Assembly (NCBI RefSeq): GCF_014650915.1
Contig: NZ_BMVW01000012.1
Location: 1-64,000 of the forward strand
From: Streptomyces poonensis
GTDB lineage: Bacteria; Actinomycetota; Actinomycetes; Streptomycetales; Streptomycetaceae
DNA: 64,000 nt
Direction: 5' to 3'
Shown here: piece after piece, positions 53,045 through 62,000 of the stretch
Numbering within the stretch: the first letter of the stretch is position 1
How the letters are laid out: every line of letters starts with the position of its first letter
Translations under genes and position numbers: made by a program
The notes under the pieces: generated by a model
Told to the model about the DNA's origin: nothing
What the model saw: only the letters and a program-made list of their open reading frames with translations
Database searches by the model: none

Positions 53045-56000
53045 ATGTCTGACCCCGAGGGTATTCGTTTCCGCTTGACCGCCGGACAGCAGGGAATCTG
53101 GTACGCGGTCCAGAAAGACCCCGCCAATCCGCTGTTCGGCCTGGCGGAGCGGGTCGATATCGAAGGACCGGTCGACGCGGGGCTGTTCGAGTCGGCGCTG
53201 CGGCACGTGGTCGCCGAGAGCGAGTCCCTGCGGCTGCGGTTCGGCCAGGACGCCGACGGCCCGTACCAGCTCGTCCTCCCCGACCTCGCATGGCCTTTCC
53301 ACGTCTTCGACGTCTCCCGTGAGAGCGACCCCGAGGCGGCAGTACGCCAGTGGATCGCGGCGGACCTCGACCGTCCGGTCGACCTCGCCGAAGGCCCCCT
53401 CTTCACGTTCGCCCTCTTCACCGTCGCCGCCGACCGCCACGTCTGGTACCGGCGCCACCACCACATCGCGCTGGACGGCCGGAGCACCGGCCTGGTGTCC
53501 CGCCGCGTCGCGGAGGTCTACTCGGCGAAGGCAGCCGGCGAGCCGGTGCCCGAAGCCCCCTCCTCCGGGCTCGCCGAGCTGATCGATGCCGACGCCGCCT
53601 ACCACGGCTCCGAGGCCTTCACACGCGACCGCGCCTACTGGACCGAGCAGTTGGCGGACCGGCCCGAGGGGTTGGGCCTGGCCGAGCAACCCACCCGCTA
53701 CCCGACCACCCCGCTGCTGCGCTCGGTGGCCACCCTCACCGCGCGAGAGGCCGAGTCGATCCGTGACCTGGCCCGCGAGTCCGGCGCCGCCTGGCCGATC
53801 GTCATCGTCGCCGCCCAGGCTCTCTACCTGCACCGCGTCACCGGCCGCACCGACGTGGTCCTCGCCCTCCCCGTCGCCGCCCGCCCGGGCGGCCCCGCCG
53901 ACCAGGTGGCCGGCATGGTCGCGAACGTCGTTCCGCTGCGGCTGACCGTGCGCCCCGACACGACGCTCGCCGAACTGCTCCAGCACACCGCGCGGCAGAT
54001 GCACGGCGCGCTGCGCCACCAGCGCTACCGCTACGAGGACCTGGTCCGCGACACCGGCGGACTCGCCGACGGCAGGCGGCTGGTCGGCCCCCGGGTCAAC
54101 CTCATCATGTTCGACTCCGCCCTCGAGTTCGGCGGCGCCAGGGGCACGGTGCACAACCTCGCCATCGGCCACGACGACGACCTGACCCTCGTCGTCGACA
54201 ACCGCGTCGCCGACGGCGGACTGCGTCTTGAGTTCAACGCCAACCCGGACCTGTACTCCCCCGACGACCTCGACCGGCACTGCGCCCGGCTCCGCGCGTT
54301 ACTGGGCGCGTTCGGCTCCGCAGACCCCGAACAGCCCGTCGGCCGCCTGGACATCGCCACGGAGGACGAGCGCCACCAGGTCCTCGTGGAGTGGAACGGC
54401 GACGCGACCGCCGTCGAACCCGCCACGCTGCCCGCGCTGTTCGAGTCCCGCGTGCGCACCGCTCCCGACGCCCGCGCCCTCACCCTCGGCGCGGAGCACC
54501 TGACGTACGCCGAACTCAACGCCCGCGCCAACGCGCTGGCACGCCTCCTCATCGACGGCGGTGCAGGGCCCGGCCGCTTCGTCGGCCTGGTGCTGCCCCG
54601 CTCGATCGACCTGGTGGTGGCTCTGCTCGCCGTCGTCAAGACCGGCGCCGCGTACGTGCCGATCGACCCGGCCTACCCCGCCGACCGCATCGCCTACACC
54701 GTCTCCGACGTCGACCTCGCGCTCGCCGTCACCGACCGGCGGTCCCAGTCCGTGCTCCCCGAGGGCACACCCCGCGTGGTCCTCGACGAGGCCGGGACCG
54801 CGGAGCGCGTCGCCGCCCGGCCGGCCACCGACCTCACCGACGCTGACCGCCTCTCCCCGCTGCCGCCCGAGGCGCCCGCGTACGTCATCTACACGTCGGG
54901 TTCCACCGGCCGCCCCAAGGGCGTCGTCGTCTCCCACCAGAACGTCGTCCGGCTGTTCTCCGCCACCGACCACTGGTTCCACTTCGGTGCGGACGACGTG
55001 TGGACGCTCTTCCACTCCACCGCGTTCGACTTCTCCGTCTGGGAGCTGTGGGGACCGCTGCTGCACGGCGGCCGGCTCGTCGTCGTCCCCCATGACGTCT
55101 CCCGCTCGCCCGAGAGCTTCCTGCGGCTGCTCGCCGACGAGGGCGTCACCGTCCTCAACCAGACGCCCTCGGCGTTCTACCAGCTCTCCCACGCCGACAG
55201 CGAGGACCGCGCGACCGGCGACCGGCTCGCCCTGCGGTACGTCGTCTTCGGCGGCGAGGCCCTTGACCTCGGGCGCCTCACCGACTGGTACGACCGGCAC
55301 CCCGAGGACAGCCCGGTACTGGTCAACATGTACGGCATCACCGAGACCACGGTGCACGTCAGCTATCTGCCGCTCGATCGCGATACCGCGGTCGCCGGCG
55401 TGGGCAGCCTCATCGGCCGGGGCATCCCCGACCTGCGCATCTACCTGCTCGACAGTGCGCTGCGTCCGGTGCCGACCGGTGTCGCGGGTGAGCTGTACGT
55501 GGCGGGCGGTGGTGTCGCCCAGGGGTACCTCAAGCGGCCGGGGCTGAGCGCCGAGCGCTTCGTCGCCGACCCGTTCGCGGGCGACGGCACCCGCATGTAC
55601 CGCACCGGCGACCTCGCACGGTGGCACGACGGCGGCGTCCTGGAGTACCTCACCCGCTCCGACGACCAGGTCAAGATCCGCGGCTTCCGCATCGAGACCG
55701 GCGAGATCGCCGCCGCCCTCGCCGCCTGCCCTGGCGTCGCCAACTGCGCCGTGGTGGCCCGGGACGACCGGCAGGGCGAGCGCAGGCTCGTCGCCTACGT
55801 GGTGCCGAGGGACGCCGCGGACGTGCCGGACGCGGCGGTGCTGCGCGAGACGCTCGCCGCCTCGCTGCCCGACTACATGCTGCCCGCCGTGTTCGTCCCG
55901 CTGGCCGACCTGCCCCTCACCCCGTCCGGCAAGCTCGACGAACGTGCCCTGCCCGCACCGGAGGCGGCGCACGTCGTCGGCGGCCGCCCGGCCCGCACCC

Positions 56001-59000
56001 CCAACGAGCAGGTGCTCGCCACGCTGTTCGGCGAGACGCTCGGAACACCCGCGGTCGGCGTCGACGACAACTTCTTCGCCCTCGGCGGCCACTCGCTGGC
56101 CGCCACCCGCCTGGTGAGCCGGGTCCGCGCCGTCCTCGGTGTGGAACTCGCCGTCCGTGACGTATTCGAGGCCCCGACGGTGGCCGGGCTCGCGGAGCGC
56201 GTCGACACCGCGCTCGCCGCCAGGACCGCGCTCGCCCCGGTCGAGCGGCCCGACCCCGTCCCGCTCTCCTTCGCGCAGGCACGCCTGTGGTTCCTCGACC
56301 GCCTCGACGGCCCGAGCCCGACCTACAACATTCCCTTCGTGCTGCGCCTCACCGGCGGCCTCGACGTCCCGGCCCTGCGTGCCGCGCTGCGCGACGTCCT
56401 GCTGCGCCACGAGAGCCTGCGCACCGTCTTCCCCCAGGACGGCGGCGTGCCGCGCCAGCACGTCCTCGGTGCCGGCCAGGTGCCGGACGCGCTCACCGTC
56501 CGGGACGTCACCGCCGGGGAGCTGACCGGCGCGCTGGCCGCCGCCGCGCGCCACAGCTTCGCGCTCGACACCGAGCTGCCGCTGCGCGCGGACCTGTTCC
56601 ACCTCGGCGGCGAGGAGCACGTGCTCTCCCTGGTGGTGCACCACATCGCGAGCGACGGCTGGTCGCTGCCGCCACTGGTGCGCGACCTCGCCACCGCCTA
56701 CGCCGCCCGCCGTGACGGTGATGCCCCCGGGTGGGCGCCGCTGCCGGTGCAGTACGCGGACTACGCCCTGTGGCAGCGCGAACTCCTCGGCGAGGAGGCC
56801 GACGCGGACAGCCCGCTCGCCCGCCAGCTCGCCTACTGGAAGGCGGCACTCAGCGGCCTGCCCGACGAGCTCGGCCTGCCCACGGACCGGACGCGGCCCG
56901 CCGTCGCCGACCACCGGGGCGCGGTGCTCGACTGCGAGCTGAGCCCCGAGCTGCACCGTGCCCTCCTCGCCGTGGCACGCTCCTCGGGCGCCAGCGTGTT
57001 CATGGTGCTCCAGGCCGCGCTCGCCACCCTGCTGTCGCGTCTCGGGGCGGGCGACGACATCCCGATCGGCAGTCCCATCGCGGGTCGTACCGACGAGGCG
57101 CTCGACGACCTGGTCGGATTCTTCGTGAACACGCTCGTGCTGCGCACCGACACCTCGGGCGGGCCGACGTTCACCGACCTCGTCGACCGCGTGCGGGAGA
57201 CCGACCTCGCCGCCTACGCCCACCAGGACGTGCCGTTCGAGCGGCTGGTGGAGGTCCTGAACCCTGACCGCTCGCTCGCCCGCCACCCCCTCTTCCAAAT
57301 CCTGCTCAGCATGCAGGACGACCTCGACCGCGCCCCGGAGCTGCCCGGCCTGACGGCGACGGTCGCGCCCGGCGACCTCACGATCGCCAAGTTCGACCTG
57401 CAGTTCGACTTCAGCGAGCGGTACGGAGCCGATGGCGAACCCGCAGGGATCCGCGGCCAGATCCTCTACGCCACCGCCCTGTTCGACGCCGCCACCGCGC
57501 GTACCCTGGCCGACCGCTTCGTGCGCGTGCTGGAGGCCGTCACCGAGCGGCCCGAGGCCGGCATCGCAGACTTCGAACTGCTGCGGCCCGACGAGCGCGC
57601 GCTGCTCACCGCCCAGGGCACCGGCACCGTCGGGGGCCTCGCCGCCCTCGACACGACCGTGCCGGAGCGCTTCGCCGCCCAGGTCACGGCCACCCCCGAC
57701 GCGGCCGCCCTGGTCACCGACGACGGCGCCGTCGTCACCTACCAGGAACTCGACGAGCGGGCCAACCGGCTCGCCCACCGGCTTCTCGCCGCCGGCACCG
57801 GGCCCGAGGCACGGGTCGCCGTCCTCCAGCAGCGCTCCGTCGACCTCGTCGTCTCGTTGCTCGCCGTCCTCAAGGCGGGTGGCACCTACGTGCCGTTGGA
57901 CGCGCGCGCCCCACAGGCCCGTTGGGAGCTGGTCCTCGCCGAGACCGAGGCGTCGGTGCTGCTCGTCGACGACACCCAGCCCGTCCTCGAGTTCGACCAC
58001 ACCGCGACGGTGATCCACGTGGAGGACGAGCGGGAGTCCGACACCCACCCGCCGACCGCCCCCGCCGTCAGCGGTCACCCCGAGCGGCTCGTGTACGTGA
58101 TGTTCACCTCCGGCTCGACCGGCCGCCCCAAGGGAGTGGCCGTCACCCACCGGGACCTGGTCGCGTTCGCCCTCGACGGCTGCTTCGCCGCCGACGCGCA
58201 CCGCCGCGTCCTGTGGCACGCCCCGCACGCCTTCGACGCCGTCAACTACGAGCTGTGGGTGCCGCTGCTCACCGGCGGGACCGTCGTCGTCGCCCCGCCC
58301 CACGACATGGACGTCGCCACCCTGCGTCGCCTCGTCGCCGAGCACGCCATCACCGGACTGCACCTGACCGCGGGGTTGTTCCGTGTGGTCGCGGAGAACG
58401 ACCTCGACTGTCTCAAGGGTGTGCGCGAACTCCTCGCGGGCGGCGACGTGGTGCCCGGGACCGCCGTGCGCGACCTGCTCGCCCACCACCCGGACATCGT
58501 CTTCCGGGACACCTACGGCCCCACCGAGACGACCTCGTTCGCGACGAACCTCCGCGTGACCAGCGCCGACGACGTCCCGGACGTCGTACCGATCGGGCGG
58601 CCCCTCGACAACATGCGCGCCTACGTACTCGACTCGGGTCTGCGCCCGGTGCCGTCCGGCGTCGTCGGCGAGCTCTACCTCGCGGGCGAGGGTCTGGCGC
58701 GCGGCTACTGGCGGGCCCCCGGGCTCACCGCGGAGCGCTTCGTGGCCGACCCGTTCGGCCTGGCGGGCAGCCGCATGTACCGGGTCGGTGACCTCGCCCG
58801 CTGGAACGCCGACGGCGCGCTGGTCTTCGCGGGCCGCGCCGACGACCAGGTCAAGATCCGCGGCTTCCGGATCGAGCCGGGAGAGGTCGAGGCCGCCGTG
58901 GCCCGCCATCCCGGCGTCGGCTCAGCCGCGGTCGTCGTCCGCGAGGACCGGCCCGGTGACAAACGGCTCGTCGCCTACGTGGTGCCGGCTGCCGGTCACC

Positions 59001-62000
59001 AGCTGGATCTCGCCGCGCTGCGCGAGCAGTTGTCCGACGCGCTGCCCGACTACATGGTTCCCGGGGCCGTCATGGCCCTCGAGACCTTGCCGCTGACCCC
59101 GAACGGCAAGCTCGACCGCAGGGCACTGCCCGCCCCGGACCTCGCGGGCGGAGCGGGCGGACGGCAGCCGCGCACCCCCCAGGAGCAGGTGCTGTGCGGC
59201 CTGTTCGCCGAGGTCCTCGAACCGTCGTCGGCGTCCGTGAGCATCGACGACAACTTCTTCGAACTGGGCGGGCACTCCCTGCTGGCCACCCGGCTCGTGC
59301 TGCGCATCCAGGCCGTCCTCGGCGTCGACATCGCCGTACGCGATCTGTTCGACGCGCCGACAGTGGCCCAACTGGCCCACCTCGTCGACCGGGCGGCGGG
59401 AAGCCACGTCCCGCTCCGGGCCGTGGACCGCCCCGAGCTGGTGCCGCTGGCGCTCCCGCAGCGCGGACTGTGGTTCCTCAACCAGATGGAGGGGCCCAGC
59501 CCCACGTACAACCTGGGCGTGTCCCTGCGCTTCACCGGACAACTCGACCGCGAGGCGCTGTACGAGGCGTTCTACGACGTCATCGCCCGCCACGAGAGTG
59601 TGCGCACGGTCTTTCCCGACCAGGGCGGAGTGCCGCACCAGCGTGTCGTGCCCCCGGCCGGGGCCCGGCCGCCGATCGCGGTGACCGAGGTCGTCGAGGC
59701 CGACCTGGACGACACGCTCACCGAGATCGCCCGGCGTGGCTTCGACCTCGCGGCCGACCTGCCGATCCGGGCCGAGCTGCTGGTGCTCAGCCCTGTCGAG
59801 CACGTCTTCCTGATCGTGATCCACCACATCGTCTCCGACGGCTGGTCCCTGACCCCGCTCGTCGCCGACCTCGCCGCCGCCTACACGGCGCGGCGCGTCG
59901 GCAGCGCACCCGACTGGGAGCCGCTGCCCGTGCAGTACGGGGACTTCACGCTGTGGCAGTCCGAGCACCTGGGCAGCGAGAGCGACCCGGAGAGCCGCCT
60001 CAGCGAGCAGATCGAGTACTGGGAGGAGGCCCTGGCCGGTCTCCCCGAGCAGCTCGGCCTGCCCACCGACCGGCCGCGGCCCGCGGTCCTCGGCAACGAG
60101 GGCGACCTGGTTCCGCTGGAGCTCGGCGCCGAGCAGCAGCAGGCGCTCAACGAGATCGCCCGCACCAGCGGCGCCAGCCTGTTCATGGTCGTCCAGGCCG
60201 CGCTCGCCGCGCTGCTGTCCCGGCTCGGCGGCGACACCGACATCCCGCTCGGCACCGCCGTCGCGGGCCGCAACGACGAGGCGCTCACCGACAGCGTCGG
60301 CTTCTTCGTCAACACCCTGGTGCTGCGCAACGACGTGTCCGGCGACCCGACATTCCGGCAGCTGGTGGAGCGGGTCCGAGAGACAGACCTGGCCGCCTAC
60401 GCCCACCAGGAGGTGCCGCTCGACCTGCTGGTGGAGCGGCTCAGCCCCAACCGGTCGCTCTCCCGGCACCCGCTGTTCCAGACCATGCTGACCTTCGAGA
60501 ACATCCCGCAGCTGACCCTGCGCTTCCCCGGTCTGGAGACCCGGCTGCACCCGGCCAACGTCAAGTCCGCCAAGTTCGACCTCGACGTCTCCATCGGCGA
60601 GGTCTTCGACGCCGCGGGCGCGCCCGCGGGCATGGCGGGTACCCTGTCGTACAACTCCCAGCTCTTCGACAGGACTACCGCCGAGACGCTGGTCGAGCGG
60701 TTCGTACGGCTCCTCGACGAGGTCGCGGCCAACCCTGCCGTGCGCCTGTCGGAGATCGACCTGCTCGCCCCCGGCGAGCGCGAGCTGCTGCTGGAGGTGT
60801 GGCAGGGCACTGAAGCGGTCGCGGAGAGCGCGCGGGTCACCCTGCCCGCGTTGTTCGAGGCGCGTGTGCGGGCCGTCCCCGAGGCCCGAGCTCTCACACT
60901 CGGTGCCGAGAGCCTGACGTATGCCGAGCTCAACGCACGCGCCAACGCGATGGCTCGCTACCTGATCGAGGGCGGCGCGGGCCCCGGCCGGTTCGTGGGC
61001 CTCGTGCTGCCGCGTTCGATCGATCTGGTGGTGGCGCTGCTGGCGGTGGTGAAGACCGGCGCCGCCTATGTGCCGATCGATCCGGCGTACCCGGCCGACC
61101 GCATCGCGTACACCATCGCCGACGTCGACCTCGCGCTCGCCGTCACCGACCGGCAGTCGCAGTCCGTGCTTCCCGACGGAGCGCGGCGCGTGGTTCTCGA
61201 CGACGCGGAGACCGCGGGGCGTATCGCCGCTCTCCCGGGTACCGATCTCACCGACGCCGACCGGCTCTGCCCTCTGTTGCCCGTCGCACCCGCGTACGTC
61301 ATCTACACGTCGGGTTCCACCGGCCGTCCCAAGGGCGTCGTGGTCTCCCACCAGAACGTCGTCCGGCTGTTCACCGCCACCGACCACTGGTTCCACTTCG
61401 GTGCGGACGACGTGTGGACGCTCTTCCACTCCACCGCGTTCGACTTCTCCGTCTGGGAGCTGTGGGGACCGCTGCTGCACGGCGGCCGGCTCGTCGTCGT
61501 CCCCTACGACACGTCCCGCTCGCCCGAGAGCTTCCTGCGGCTGCTCGCCGACGAGGGCGTCACCGTCCTCAACCAGACGCCCTCGGCGTTCTACCAGCTC
61601 TCCCACGCCGACAGCGAGGACCGGGAGGCCAGCGGCAGGCTTGCGCTGCGTTTGATCGTCTTCGGCGGCGAGGCTCTGGACCTGGGCCGCCTCACCGACT
61701 GGTACGACCGGCACCCCGAGGACAGCCCGGTACTGGTCAACATGTACGGCATCACCGAGACCACGGTGCACGTCAGCTATCTGCCGCTCGATCGCGATAC
61801 CGCGGTCGCCGGCGTGGGCAGCCTCATCGGCCGGGGCATCCCCGACCTGCGCGTCTATCTCCTCGACAGTGCGCTGCGTCCGGTGCCGACCGGTGTCGCG
61901 GGTGAGCTGTACGTGGCGGGCGGTGGTGTCGCCCAGGGGTACCTCAAGCGGCCGGGGCTGAGCGCCGAGCGGTTCGTCGCCGATCCGTTCGCGGGCGACG

